64,000 nucleotides of DNA from Paenibacillus lignilyticus (GCF_017942085.1 NZ_JAGKSP010000002.1:930001-994000); one strand, 5' to 3'. Positions 6,860 to 15,660 are shown, numbered from the stretch's first letter. Numbers and translations: made by a program. The notes: generated by a model not told the origin, from the letters alone.

Positions 6860-7702
6860 CTAAGTTTGCATGAATGAAGTACGTGGTTTCGTGCCGCAAG
6901 CTATAACAAAGTTCAGCATGGCATAAGCCTCTGATGAATTGCTCAGCCTCTCCGATGCTAGTTTCATCTGATCCAGCTCTTCCTGAGTAATCACGCCATT
7001 CTGGCATAAACCCATGAATCGTCTGCTATCAAACTGGTATCGGAAGCCTTCAATGCCAAGTAAATCGCTATGCTGCAGAATGGAATCCATATCTACATCG
7101 GTAAAACCCGTTTGCCTCAACAGCCTTGGCAGACTTCTGCCAATCAATCGGTTGCCCCCATTCGAAGCTACATAGTCTGCAACCTTCTGTAATACGGACG
7201 GCAGCACAGGCAAGTCCGGATGCAGCGCACCAAATATTCCATCATCGACATCGATGATAACCAGCTTTCCTCCCGGCTTTAACACACGATAGAGTTCTCC
7301 GGCCGCTGCCAGCGGATCTTTCAAATGAAGGAAGAGCAGTCTTGCAATAACAAAATCATAGGAATTGTCCGGCAGCCCGGTATCATAGACAGAGGCATGG
7401 ACAAACTCCAATTGCGACGCGAATCGTGGATCTAATCGATTACGGGCTTCGTTCAAAAGTGTGGAATCAACCTCTAAAGCGGTAATTACACTATGAGGCA
7501 CCTGCCCGGCCAGCTGTTCCGTGAAGAACCCGGGGCCACTGCCCGCTTCCAGAATCCGCATCCCGTCCTGTAAGCCAAACCACTGCAGGTTACGGAACTC
7601 TTTCTCCCACCCCATCAACACCTGAACCTGCAGGCGCGCCATTTCACCTGTGTAACCCAATACGGACTTCTCGATATCGTAAGTTGAATTCCGCTCGATC
7701 AT
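6860..7702 (-). CDS. SAM-dependent methyltransferase, class I
   Basis: 280 residues with the Rossmann-type motifs in order: motif I ILEAGSGPGFF, the acidic residue ending beta-2 (ALEVDS), FVHASVYD, DNSYDFVIARLLFLHLKDP, and YRVLKPGGKLVIIDVDDG. The C-terminal half (RQTGFTDVDMDSI, ending KPRTSF) is typical of small-molecule methyltransferases. ATG 7700-7702 has GGAGGT upstream. It is followed by a GNAT gene in the same operon, so both may act in one modification or detoxification step; the substrate cannot be told. Confidence 0.87.
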   Translation of the reverse strand: MIERNSTYDIEKSVLGYTGEMARLQVQVLMGWEKEFRNLQWFGLQDGMRILEAGSGPGFFTEQLAGQVPHSVITALEVDSTLLNEARNRLDPRFASQLEFVHASVYDTGLPDNSYDFVIARLLFLHLKDPLAAAGELYRVLKPGGKLVIIDVDDGIFGALHPDLPVLPSVLQKVADYVASNGGNRLIGRSLPRLLRQTGFTDVDMDSILQHSDLLGIEGFRYQFDSRRFMGLCQNGVITQEELDQMKLASERLSNSSEAYAMLNFVIACGTKPRTSFMQT

Positions 7703-7865
7703 ATGTACCTCCAGGAGTACCATATTAATAATGGAAGGGAATGACCTTTCCTACCAGCCATCATACTTTACATGAATATCCTAAAAAAGAGAAAGTTGTT
7801 TGTCTATAATTCCCTATTTACATCTGTCATGGATCTCACTTTCCCGGAAAAGATAAGGAACCGGA

Positions 7866-7936
7866 GGTGGAGTCGGGCGAAGTTGGTGGAGTTGGTGGAG
7901 TTGGGTGGAGTTGGGCGGAGTTGGTGGAGTTGGGCT
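7866..7936. repeat. Short tandem repeat, 9-10 bp unit
   Basis: About seven imperfect copies of GGTGGAGTTG or close variants with strong G/T strand bias (no C-rich copies on this strand). It lies about 20 bp before the four-unit palindromic element and upstream of the methyltransferase gene. Confidence 0.75.
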
Positions 7937-7957
7937 GAATGTTGAGGCTCCGAGATT

Positions 7958-8142
7958 CTAACGAATCGTAGAGGCCTTATTCGGCTGAATTTGGGGGCAC
8001 AGAAAATCTAACGAATCCTAGGAGCCTTATTTCAGGAAAATCGGCACTTAAATACACAAAAAACGTCAAATAAGACCTGTACGATTCGTTAGCATTTTTT
8101 CGAGGCTATTAGGAGGCAAATAAGACCTCCACGATTCGTTAG
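7958..8142. repeat. 185-bp four-unit palindromic element, copy 1
   Basis: Four 25-bp units beginning at 7958, 8008, 8068 and 8118; the last two are inverted. Each has CTAACGAATC at one end and CTTATT(T) at the other, with a few core changes. Offsets are 0/50/110/160, so the element is mirror-symmetric and could fold into one long hairpin with two 25-bp stems. It lies between the mqo terminator and the start of the methyltransferase gene. The same geometry with a different core occurs at 18434-18618. Confidence 0.85.
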
Positions 8143-8206
8143 AGCAGTCCACCTGTCCAGCCACAAACGCACAACGAGATACCGTTCCCACTCTCCCTAA
8201 CCAACG

Positions 8207-8237
8207 CAAAAAAGCAGCCGAACCATCTCGGCTGCTT
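8207..8237 (-). terminator. Rho-independent terminator of mqo
   Basis: On the minus strand a perfect 10-bp stem (8212-8221 / 8228-8237) is followed by a run of T (8207-8213). It lies about 45 bp after the mqo stop codon. Confidence 0.88.
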
Positions 8238-8242
8238 CATTA

Positions 8243-8290
8243 TAGGATCTTAGTGCGATAGGATCTTAGTGCGATAGGATCTTAGTGCGA
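8243..8290. repeat. 16-bp tandem triplication covering the mqo stop codon
   Basis: TAGGATCTTAGTGCGA occurs three times in a row (8243-8258, 8259-8274, 8275-8290). The third copy contains the last codons and stop of mqo (Ser-His-stop on the minus strand), so two extra copies of the 3' coding end lie behind the gene. Confidence 0.9.
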
Positions 8291-9787
8291 TGCCTGCAGC
8301 GATACTTTCTCGCTTAGACCAAGCGCCCGCGCCGTTGAAAGCTGATGTTGACGAATTAACTCAGGGTTCTTCAGCAGGGACACGCCGTAAGAAGGAATCA
8401 TCTCTTTGATCTTCGGCTCCCACTCTTTGATATGTCCAGGGAAGCATTTCTTGATGACTTCAAGCATAACGGATACTGCAGTGGAAGCACCCGGAGATGC
8501 ACCCAGCAATGCTGCAATGGAGCCGTCTGCGGCACTAATAACTTCCGTACCGAATTGAAGTGTTCCTTTGCCGGCCGCGGTGTCTTTAATAATTTGAACA
8601 CGCTGGCCTGCTACTAGTAATTCCCAATCCTCGCTGTTTGCATTCGGAACAAATTCCCGTAACGCTTCCATGCGTTTTTCCTTGGATAACATGACTTGCT
8701 TAATTAAATAAGTGGTCAAGGAAACGTTCTTCACGCCCGCTGCCATCATCGTAACGAGGTTATGCCCTTTCACGGAAGACGACAAATCGAACATGGAACC
8801 GAATTTCAAGAACTTCGGCGAGAAACCGGCAAACGGTCCGAAGAACAGCGACTCTTTCTTGTCGATCACGCGTGTGTCCAGATGCGGAACGGACATTGGC
8901 GGCGCACCGACCGGAGCTTGTCCGTATACTTTGGCACGATGCTTCGCGACCACTTCCGGATTCTGACACACCATGAACAGACCGCTTACCGGGAAGCCGC
9001 CAATTCCTTTTCCTTCAGGAATGCCGGATTTCTGCAGCAAATGCAGGCTTCCGCCGCCGCCGCCGATGAAGACAAACTTCGCCGTTTGGCGCTCTACCGC
9101 ACCCGTCTCGACATTGCGGACTTTCAATTCCCACGAACCGTCTCTAGCACGCTTAATATCATCAACGTTATGGTTGAATTTAATATCCACGTTCTCGCTC
9201 TTCAGGTGATCAAACAAGATGCGAGTTAGAGCGCCAAAGTTAACATCTGTACCCGATTCGATTCTTGTAGCTGCAATAGGTTGATCCAGCTTCCGATCCT
9301 TCATCATCAGCGGAATCCATTCCTTCAGCTTCGCCGGATCCTCGGAATACTCCATGCCGTCAAACAACGGATTGTGCTCCAATGCTTTATACCGTTTCCT
9401 CAAAAAGTTAACATCTTGTTCCCCTTGAACAAAACTCATATGAGGGACCGGAACGATAAAGTCCTGTGGATTACGAATCAAGTTGCTGTTCACCAGATAA
9501 GACCAGAACTGCCTGGAAACCTGGTATTCTTCGTTCACTTTAATAGCTTTGCTGATATCTATGGAACCGTCCGGTTTCTCAACCGTGTAGTTAAGCTCGC
9601 AAAGTGAAGAATGTCCTGTTCCTGCATTATTCCATTCGTTTGAGCTTTCCTCACCGGCGGTTGCACGCCGCTCGAGCACGGTAATGTTCCAGTCCGGTAC
9701 TAATTCTTTAAGCAGCGAACCTAAGGTAGCACTCATGATTCCGGCACCAATTAAGATAACGTCTGTATTCGTTTGTCTGTTGCTCAT
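8282..9787 (-). CDS. mqo: Malate:quinone oxidoreductase
   Basis: Mqo is a peripheral membrane FAD enzyme that oxidises L-malate to oxaloacetate and reduces quinone, an alternative to NAD malate dehydrogenase in the TCA cycle. The 501 residues match the family in length and motifs: N-terminal dinucleotide fold [79 protein letters not shown], and the late [15 protein letters not shown] 9785-9787 follows AAGGACGG. A single-gene unit with its own terminator at 8207-8237. Confidence 0.96.
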   Translation of the reverse strand: MSNRQTNTDVILIGAGIMSATLGSLLKELVPDWNITVLERRATAGEESSNEWNNAGTGHSSLCELNYTVEKPDGSIDISKAIKVNEEYQVSRQFWSYLVNSNLIRNPQDFIVPVPHMSFVQGEQDVNFLRKRYKALEHNPLFDGMEYSEDPAKLKEWIPLMMKDRKLDQPIAATRIESGTDVNFGALTRILFDHLKSENVDIKFNHNVDDIKRARDGSWELKVRNVETGAVERQTAKFVFIGGGGGSLHLLQKSGIPEGKGIGGFPVSGLFMVCQNPEVVAKHRAKVYGQAPVGAPPMSVPHLDTRVIDKKESLFFGPFAGFSPKFLKFGSMFDLSSSVKGHNLVTMMAAGVKNVSLTTYLIKQVMLSKEKRMEALREFVPNANSEDWELLVAGQRVQIIKDTAAGKGTLQFGTEVISAADGSIAALLGASPGASTAVSVMLEVIKKCFPGHIKEWEPKIKEMIPSYGVSLLKNPELIRQHQLSTARALGLSEKVSLQASH

Positions 9788-10139
9788 GTTTACCGTCCTT
9801 CTACTCTACGATTTGCAGAAAGGATGTGAGCGTTCCTGCTAAAGCGCCACAGCAAGCCAGGGTAAAACCTTATCACACATCTTTTCCGGTCATTTTTTTC
9901 TCTATCCTAGTGTATCACTATTAATTAGAGATTAAAATAATGGGGTTCAATATTCCTTTACAAATTCGTGTACCAATAAAACAAACTTATTCCATCCCCG
10001 TATTAGCTTAACCATTTCTACTTATCAAATAACAAAGCCAATTCTGCCCATCTCTCACGTCTAATTTAGTCCGCATTTTAGCTGCAGTTAAAATGTATCT
10101 GCGAACCATTTGATTTGCATAGGGGAGCTCCTTTTCTGA
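9788..10139. other. Intergenic region without a recognisable gene
   Basis: 352 bp, AT-rich, between the start of mqo and the end of the MFS remnant. It must hold the mqo promoter, but no pair of -35/-10 boxes is convincing. I found no coding or repeat signal. Confidence 0.5.
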
Positions 10140-10707
10140 TTACGATTGGATTGGTTTCAAATCCTTATGGCCTTGAAGCTTCTTATATACATTAAAATAC
10201 ACCCACACCGCATTCATCAACAGCAGCGCACTGGTAACTATAAATACGTAGCGGCTGCCAAACCAGGCTGTCACTTGTCCGCCAAGGACCGCGCCTCCAA
10301 ATACGCCCAAATAACCTGCTGACATCGTAAAACCAAACACTCTGCCCGTTATCGCGGCAGGTGTAATTTTTTTGATCAAAATGTTCACTGTAGGCGTCAA
10401 CCCGGCAGCGGTAAGCCCCAATAAGAATCGCAAAATCATTAACTCCCACGGATTACGGACGAAAGCTTGAGGGAAGCTTGAGGGATGAAAATAACTCCGG
10501 CTGCAACCAGCGAAAACAACATCACTTACCCAACCGTGGCGCCGCAAAAATATTGGCAAGTCCCGATGCGGAAAATATAATCCCGGCAATCCATGCAACA
10601 TGACTGAAATTGTAGGTTAACTGGGTAATATAAACGGTAAGAATCGGTTCCACCGAATATAGGGCAGATCCATCCCGGCAGCCGAACAGCGTGTTCAAAG
10701 CGGACAT
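10140..10707 (-). pseudogene. Broken MFS drug-efflux transporter (C-terminal half)
   Basis: Two overlapping minus-strand frames together give the second half of an MFS transporter: 10522-10707 encodes SVEPILTVYITQLTYNFSHV and IIFSASGLANIFAAPRLGK (helix 7-8 region of MdtG/YitG-type pumps), then a frameshift, then 10140-10540 encodes RNPWELMILRFLLGLTAAGL, TPTVNILIKK and TMSAGYLGVFGGAVLGG to the end. The N-terminal six helices are absent and the joining region contains at least one frameshift. It cannot make a working pump. Confidence 0.8.
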
Positions 10708-10819
10708 GCTCCTAATGGCGCTAAGCAGTGAATCGTACTCCTACCAGAAGGAAGAGCGCGGCTACTCGTCGGAGCTGTTTCTGGAACAGATTCGTTTGAC
10801 CTTCTTACCGCAATCTTGA
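10706..10819 (+). pseudogene. Possible 3' remnant of a TetR-type regulator gene
   Basis: The plus frame from 10706 reads MLLMALSSESYSYQKEERGY then SSELFLEQIRLTFLPQS before TGA at 10817. It resembles the last helices of TetR/AcrR regulators, which often neighbour MFS pumps, but only about 37 residues remain and it begins at the junction with the MFS remnant. A terminator-like hairpin follows. Tentative. Confidence 0.35.
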
Positions 10820-10838
10820 GCCTGAGCTCAAATTCAAA

Positions 10839-10874
10839 CGGCAGTCCTAGACGAATGATCGTCTCGGACTGCCG
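10839..10874 (+). terminator. Long hairpin, probable terminator
   Basis: CGGCAGTCC...GGACTGCCG (10839-10847 / 10866-10874) with an inner AGACGA/TCGTCT stem, about 20 bp after the stop of the possible TetR remnant. There is little T-run, so termination strength is uncertain. Confidence 0.5.
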
Positions 10875-10983
10875 CTTGATGTAGGTAATCGGTTATTCCT
10901 GCTCAACCTTCTCATGCCGAGCCGAAAGCTAATTTTTCGATAAATTAAAGGTGCCCGCAGGGGCTCCTTGTTTATTTGCTATT

Positions 10984-11541
10984 TCACTTTTTCACTTGTT
11001 TCAAGAATTCCCGCATGAAGCCCGGCAAATCCGGCCAAGCGTGACCTGAAATGATATTGCCGTCTACACAAAGCGTATCCTTCGCGTAGGTCGCGCCAAG
11101 CGCCTCCACATCCGGACGACATGCCGAGTAAGCCGTCATGGATCGGCCTTCGAAATGGCTGCGGTTGTTAACAACGGCCAGAATTAGCGCCGCATGACAG
11201 ATCGCGCCAACGGGCTTATCCGTTTCAAAGAAATGGCTGACGATACGAGGCACGTTGTCGTCTAAGCGAATATATTCAGGAGCTCTGCCGCCCGGGATAA
11301 TAAGGCCCGCATATTCAGAAGGATCGACCTCGGAGAATGCGATATGCGAATTCAGCTGATAACCCGGCTTTTCCGTGTACGTATCCCAGCCTTCAAAATC
11401 ATGGACGACCGTTCGCAGCGTCTTCACGCTTGGAGCAGCGATAACCGCTTCAAACCCTTCCTCCAATACGCGGAAATAAGGATAATACACTTCCAACGAC
11501 TCAGCGGCATCACCGGTAAGGATAAGAATCTTCTTCGACAA
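10984..11541 (-). CDS. DJ-1/PfpI family protein
   Basis: About 185 residues of the class I glutamine amidotransferase-like fold: SKKILILTGDAAESLEVYYP, the acidic residue region GLIIPGGRAPEYIR, and the nucleophile elbow GAICHAALIL, with Cys-His as in PfpI/YraA/DJ-1 proteins (deglycase, chaperone or peptidase activities have been described). I prefer the TTG start at 11539-11541, giving SKKILIL right after it and GGAGTG eight bases upstream; GTG at 11550 is too close to that site. Single gene. Confidence 0.88.
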   Translation of the reverse strand: MSKKILILTGDAAESLEVYYPYFRVLEEGFEAVIAAPSVKTLRTVVHDFEGWDTYTEKPGYQLNSHIAFSEVDPSEYAGLIIPGGRAPEYIRLDDNVPRIVSHFFETDKPVGAICHAALILAVVNNRSHFEGRSMTAYSACRPDVEALGATYAKDTLCVDGNIISGHAWPDLPGFMREFLKQVKK

Positions 11542-11646
11542 CTGGATCACACTCCATGAACATATTAGAACCCTTATTCATTGTCCATGAAGAGGAAATA
11601 TCTGTAAAGGGACGTAAATTGTTGAATTCTGTTGAATGATCATCGA

Positions 11647-12627
11647 TTAGATTGCACCAACCACCCGATGAGGAACATAGGGTTCTTCCAGCGACGCAAT
11701 TTCTTCGGCTGTTAATCGAATCGACAGCGCAGCTACCGGATCCTCAAGATGAGCGATTTTCGTTGCCCCGATAATCGGTGCCGCTACCGGCTGTTTCTGC
11801 AATAACCAGGCGAGCGCGATCTGAGCGCGAGGGACGCCGCGTTGTTCGGCGATTGCCGCGACCCGATCGACAATCAAACGGTCTGTGCTTGCAGTCGCAT
11901 CGTATTTGGATCTCTGAACTTGATCGGTTTCAGAGCGTCGCGTCGTCTCCGACCAATCGCGCGTCAATCTTCCGGATGCAAGCGGACTATAGGGTATCAC
12001 ACCGATTTTCTCTTCTCTGCAAAGCGGCAGCATCTCCCGCTCCTCTTCACGGTAAAGAAGGTTCAAATGATTCTGCATCGATACAAACCGAGTCCATCGA
12101 TTGGTTTCCGCTACATGTAACGCCTTAAGAAATTGCCAGGCATACATCGCTGAAGCGCCGATATATCTTGCTTTTCCCGCTTTCACAACGTCATGAAGGG
12201 CTTCCATCGTCTCTTCAATAGGCGTATTGTAATCCCAGCGATGAATTTGATACAGGTCCACATAATCCGTTCCCAACCGCTTCAAACTCTTATCGATTTC
12301 ACTCATGATCGCCTTGCGCGAAAGTCCTGCACCATTGGGTCCTTCATGCATGCGAAAATGAACCTTCGTCGCCAGCACGATTTCATCTCGATTGGCATAT
12401 TCCTTGAGTGCCCGTCCCACAATTTCCTCGCTTGTTCCATCCGCATATACATTCGCCGTATCGAAGAAATTAATGCCAAGCTCGAGCGCTTTCTTGATAA
12501 TGGGACGACTGTTCTCTTCATCGAGAATCCACGGATGCGTCCACCGCTCAGCAACCCCAAAACTCATACAGCCAAGACAAAGCCTCGATACATCCAAGCC
12601 CGTATTGCCAAGTTTCACATATTCCAT
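11647..12627 (-). CDS. Aldo/keto reductase
   Basis: 326 residues, an NADPH-dependent (beta/alpha)8 oxidoreductase of the YakC/YajO-like group. Seen: KLGNTGLDVSRLCLGCMSFG, catalytic Asp and Tyr in NFFDTANVYADGTSEEIVGR, Lys in VLATKVHF, His in DLYQIHRWD, and the cofactor-binding IPYSPLASGRLTRD and APIIGATK. The physiological carbonyl substrate is unknown. ATG at 12625-12627 is preferred over GTG codons 9-12 bases upstream, which lie inside the ribosome binding site. Confidence 0.92.
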   Translation of the reverse strand: MEYVKLGNTGLDVSRLCLGCMSFGVAERWTHPWILDEENSRPIIKKALELGINFFDTANVYADGTSEEIVGRALKEYANRDEIVLATKVHFRMHEGPNGAGLSRKAIMSEIDKSLKRLGTDYVDLYQIHRWDYNTPIEETMEALHDVVKAGKARYIGASAMYAWQFLKALHVAETNRWTRFVSMQNHLNLLYREEEREMLPLCREEKIGVIPYSPLASGRLTRDWSETTRRSETDQVQRSKYDATASTDRLIVDRVAAIAEQRGVPRAQIALAWLLQKQPVAAPIIGATKIAHLEDPVAALSIRLTAEEIASLEEPYVPHRVVGAI

Positions 12628-12672
12628 TTGATTCACCACTCCCCTAATTTTTATGCGCTCCGACTTCTGTTC

Positions 12673-13203
12673 CTAAGTCAGATCGCTTTCAAGAACGGAA
12701 TAAATCACTTCATTGCACCACTTCTCGTTACACAACCTGGTCTCCCTCAGTAAACCGTCCTTTATCATGCCGGCTCTAATCATGACTTGTTCGGAAAGCT
12801 CGTTCTCCGCGTTGGCATAAGCGACTATACGATGAACATGCAGTTCGTTATAAGCAAAACCAATGAGCGTTTTTGCCGCATCGGTTGCGTAGCCTTTTTT
12901 CCAATGATCGGGATGCAGTGCCCACCCAATCTCCCATTCCTTTATTTCTGCCCAGTTTAAGCGAATTCTGACTCTGCCAATCGGACGCAAATCGAATTTA
13001 TCGCAGAGCAGAAATGCATATACGACACGCGGACTGGCATCCCTATCGGCCAAAATCGTTTGAAAATTGGTTTTGATTTGATCAAGATCCGGACGGTTGC
13101 TTTCGTATTTGTAAGTAAGACTGTGTTGTTCCAATTCATTGTAAAAAGTAAAATCGTCCGCCGTGTACTCTCTAAGCAACACTTTCTCACCTGTGATTTC
13201 CAT
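12673..13203 (-). CDS. GNAT acetyltransferase, RimJ/RimL type
   Basis: 176 residues. N-terminal GEKVLLREYTADDF is the usual start of the Acetyltransf_3 group; EIGWALHPDHWKKGYATDAA holds the acetyl-CoA site (W-K-K-G-Y-A), followed by HRIVAYANAENELSEQVMIRAGM. Proteins of this group acetylate protein N-termini or small amines. ATG has CGGAGG upstream. It lies upstream of, and in line with, the aldo/keto reductase gene (gap 45 bp). Confidence 0.88.
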   Translation of the reverse strand: MEITGEKVLLREYTADDFTFYNELEQHSLTYKYESNRPDLDQIKTNFQTILADRDASPRVVYAFLLCDKFDLRPIGRVRIRLNWAEIKEWEIGWALHPDHWKKGYATDAAKTLIGFAYNELHVHRIVAYANAENELSEQVMIRAGMIKDGLLRETRLCNEKWCNEVIYSVLESDLT

Positions 13204-13282
13204 GATCGTTCCTCCGGGTCCATTGCTGATTTAAGGTATTCACTCCCTCAAACTGTACCATTATTACAATTCATTGTCAGCG

Positions 13283-13454
13283 TTACACCGAACTTCTCCG
13301 GCTTCTCATTAAGATAAAGAGCGAGACAATCAATACGGCCAGGACATACCAAATAAACGTCGCGTAACCCCGCATACTGAGCAATGATCCCGCCGCCCCA
13401 ATTCCCCAATAACCTTCCTAGTATGGACCCGTTATAATACATCGTAGTGGACAT
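13283..13454 (-). pseudogene. 3' remnant of another MFS transporter gene
   Basis: The minus strand reads STTMYYNGSILGRLLGNWGG then IIAQYAGLR, and after a frame change GYATFIWYVLAVLIVSLFIL and MRSRRSSV before a stop at 13283. These are the last two helices and basic tail of an MFS protein. Everything upstream of 13454 is missing, and an unrelated aldo/keto reductase remnant begins there on the other strand. Confidence 0.65.
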
Positions 13455-13460
13455 TCACAG

Positions 13461-13727
13461 AATGCGGAACTGGCAGCCATAGCTGAGAAGAATAATAAAT
13501 CCGTCGCTCAGGTGGTTTTATTTTGGCTGATCCAAAGAGACGTCGTTGTCATTCCAAAGTCTGTACGCCAAGATAGAATTGTCGAGAACATAAGCAGCTT
13601 TGATTTTGAATTAAGTCAGGAGGATATGGAGTCGATTGCTGCGTTAGATACGAAGCAGAACCTGTTCTTCTCTCATCGCGATCCCGAAATGGTGAAATGC
13701 CTCGGTACAAGAAAACTCGATATTTAA
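13461..13727 (+). pseudogene. 3' third of an aldo/keto reductase gene
   Basis: The frame from 13461 reads NAELAAIAEKNNKSVAQVVL, FWLIQRDVVVIPKSVRQDRI, and continues with FDFELSQEDMESIAALD and a KLDI end. This is the C-terminal third of AKRs of the 2,5-diketogluconate reductase group (VVIPKSV is the NADPH phosphate-binding loop). The first about 190 residues, with the catalytic Tyr and Lys, are gone; the break is about 7 bp from the MFS remnant, suggesting one deletion produced both stumps. Confidence 0.8.
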
Positions 13728-13823
13728 CCCTCTTTCGTCTCTATGTGAAAATTATTCGCTGCGTTTGTTATACAATAGAAGCAGAATGTGGCACGATAAC
13801 CAGGCACTACGGAGGTCGATTTC

Positions 13824-14291
13824 ATGCAAACGATTCGAACGATGTTCGCGCATATGGATTGGGCGAACCGCCAGCTGCTCGAGGCGCTGCAAGCTGCGCC
13901 GAAGGATGAAGCGAGTCAAGCAACGCTGCTGTTTCTGCATGTGCTCCAAGCGGAGCGCATCTGGCTGACCCGGCTGCGCGGCGAGAGCAGTGAAGGTATC
14001 CGGCTGTGGGTGGACGATACGGATTCGCTCGACTGCGCAGCTTTGATCGAAGCGAACGGAAGTGGATTTCAGGCTTGGCTTGACGCCTTGCCCGAAGAGG
14101 AACTAGACCAGCCGGTCGCATACCGCAGTCAAGCCGGGGCACCGTTTGAGACGTCGACTCGGGATATTCTGATCCACGTCGCCTTGCACGGTCAGTACCA
14201 CCGCGGCCAGATCAACACGCTGCTCCGCCAGAGCGGGGCTGATCCGAAGCCTGTGGATTACATCCTATACGCGCGACTTGGCGAGGGCTGA
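13824..14291 (+). CDS. DinB family protein
   Basis: 155 residues of the DinB/YfiT four-helix bundle, which binds a divalent metal through three histidines. Seen: FAHMDWANRQLLEAL at the start, His39 in LLFLHVLQAERIW, and His122/His126 in HVALHGQYHRGQIN, the typical HG-x2-HRGQ motif. Members include bacillithiol-dependent transferases and damage-induced proteins; substrate unknown. GGAGG precedes the ATG and a strong terminator follows. Confidence 0.92.
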   Translation: MQTIRTMFAHMDWANRQLLEALQAAPKDEASQATLLFLHVLQAERIWLTRLRGESSEGIRLWVDDTDSLDCAALIEANGSGFQAWLDALPEEELDQPVAYRSQAGAPFETSTRDILIHVALHGQYHRGQINTLLRQSGADPKPVDYILYARLGEG

Positions 14292-14311
14292 TAGCGAGCT
14301 CCAAGTAGCAT

Positions 14312-14341
14312 AAGAAGGGCTGCCGAATGGCAGCCCTTCTT
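14312..14341. terminator. Bidirectional terminator
   Basis: Perfect 13-bp stem (14312-14324 / 14329-14341) with GAAT loop between the convergent ends of the dinB-family gene (14291) and the small gene at the end of the ger operon (14348). Confidence 0.85.
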
Positions 14342-14347
14342 AGTTGC

Positions 14348-14548
14348 TCAAAATATGAAATCGATGGCCATACCGATCCATTTGTTCAAATCAAGAGGCC
14401 GATGCACAACCAAGCTCCCCCATAAGATGCAGCCGATTGTCGTAATCGCGACGAACACCGTCTTTTCTTTCCGGCCACTATTCTCTGCTTTCATAATGAT
14501 GAACCCGGAGATTAGGAAAGCGATATACAATAATATCAGCCAGATCAT
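14348..14548 (-). CDS. Small two-helix membrane protein, candidate germinant-receptor D subunit
   Basis: 66 residues: helix 1 MIWLILLYIAFLISGFIIM, a short charged loop (KAENSGRKEK), helix 2 TVFVAITTIGCILWGSLVV and a short tail. The ATG at 14546-14548 overlaps the stop of the GerB-type gene (ATGA) and has AAGGAGG upstream, so it is translated with the receptor operon. Bacillus gerA-type operons often carry an extra gene for a two-helix protein under 80 residues (the D subunits, such as GerKD) that tunes germinant response; size, topology and position all fit. Inference, not homology I can prove. Confidence 0.7.
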   Translation of the reverse strand: MIWLILLYIAFLISGFIIMKAENSGRKEKTVFVAITTIGCILWGSLVVHRPLDLNKWIGMAIDFIF

Positions 14549-15654
14549 ATCGCGGCCTCCTTCGTACGTGCGTTCCCTTTGCGAAGCCAAGCGGCGACAA
14601 GGAACACTAAGGGAAAACCGACTCCAAACGGAACGTAATAGACGAACAAATAATTCTGGACCCATTCCGCATTCTCGACGATATTCGCGAAAAACAAAGC
14701 GTAGGCTGAGATGACCCATACGAGCGGGTAAGCGACGAAGGCTCTGTTCTCGATTGAAAACAGCTGGCAGATCGCCGAAACGGCGAAATAAAATAGCACG
14801 CTGAGCTTCAGGAACACGAGCAGAAGAGCGTTCACCGATATGATCGCTTCGAGATGCTCGACGAAATTAGAGAATTGCATTTCGCGGAAGATGATATAGA
14901 TGGGGTATGCCAAGTGTGAACCCCGGTAAACGCCGAGAATACCGACGGTAAAGAAAATACCCAGTGCAAGCTGGAAGCCCATGAAGGCGATCCCTCCAAG
15001 GAAGGCGATATTGAGCCTTTTGCGTACCAACGGGAATGCCATCATGAACGCGACGGTCTCCATGAACGGAAAGCCGAGCGCGTATTTCGTCTCTGCCAGG
15101 GTCGGCATGAATTCAAAGGTACCCGGATAGTCAAAGTTTCCCCAGTCCCACTCTCTAAGCATGACTGTAAATGGCGTCCAGTACGCAATCATTAGAATGG
15201 GGAGAATGACTACGCTCACCATAGAGATCGAATCGATTCCTTTGATCACCGCATAGGCACATACAAGCAATGCCAGGATGTTAAACACACTGATCGGGGT
15301 TCTTGGCATCAGGTTAACCTGCATGTAGTCGCTCATGTTTCGCGTCACCCAGGCCGCCATTTGAACGAAGAATACGATATAACATAGGGCTACGAAGCCT
15401 CCCACGTATTTACCGAGCGCCTTTTGGGAGATTTGGACAAGGGACAATCCGGGATATCGGCTTGCCACGTACAGCCAGAACGCTCCGGCGACAACGCCAA
15501 ACAGCGTGCTCCACAATTGGACGAGCCATGCGAATTGCCGAGCAGCGGAAATCAGTCCGACGGGCAGCAAGATGAACGACGTCCCCGCGACGAACGCGGC
15601 AGTCATTGCGAATAATTGCCACCCACCCAGTTGTAGCGGTTTTTCCAATGCCAT
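14545..15654 (-). CDS. Spore germination protein, GerB family (receptor permease subunit)
   Basis: 369 residues, ten hydrophobic helices, APC-superfamily fold. The GerAB/GerKB family binds the small-molecule germinant within the membrane. Seen: N-terminal LGGWQLFAMTAAFVAGTSFI, ISQKALGKYVGGFVALCYIV, central PTLAETKYALGFPFMETVAF (the family's FxxPFLE-like site) and the C-terminal basic tail. It lies 6 bp after the GerC gene. Expected in the inner spore membrane; sigma-G control is expected but I cannot see a firm promoter. Confidence 0.92.
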   Translation of the reverse strand: MALEKPLQLGGWQLFAMTAAFVAGTSFILLPVGLISAARQFAWLVQLWSTLFGVVAGAFWLYVASRYPGLSLVQISQKALGKYVGGFVALCYIVFFVQMAAWVTRNMSDYMQVNLMPRTPISVFNILALLVCAYAVIKGIDSISMVSVVILPILMIAYWTPFTVMLREWDWGNFDYPGTFEFMPTLAETKYALGFPFMETVAFMMAFPLVRKRLNIAFLGGIAFMGFQLALGIFFTVGILGVYRGSHLAYPIYIIFREMQFSNFVEHLEAIISVNALLLVFLKLSVLFYFAVSAICQLFSIENRAFVAYPLVWVISAYALFFANIVENAEWVQNYLFVYYVPFGVGFPLVFLVAAWLRKGNARTKEAAI

Positions 15655-15660
15655 CTCTCC

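Noticed and set aside
7958..8142. CRISPR array
   Set aside because: Only four units, two of them inverted, with 25-26 bp gaps and no cas genes nearby. CRISPR repeats are direct and spacers vary independently.
8762..9229. Plus-strand ORF antisense to mqo
   Set aside because: It is a shadow of mqo, with no ribosome binding site and low-complexity Arg/Ser content.
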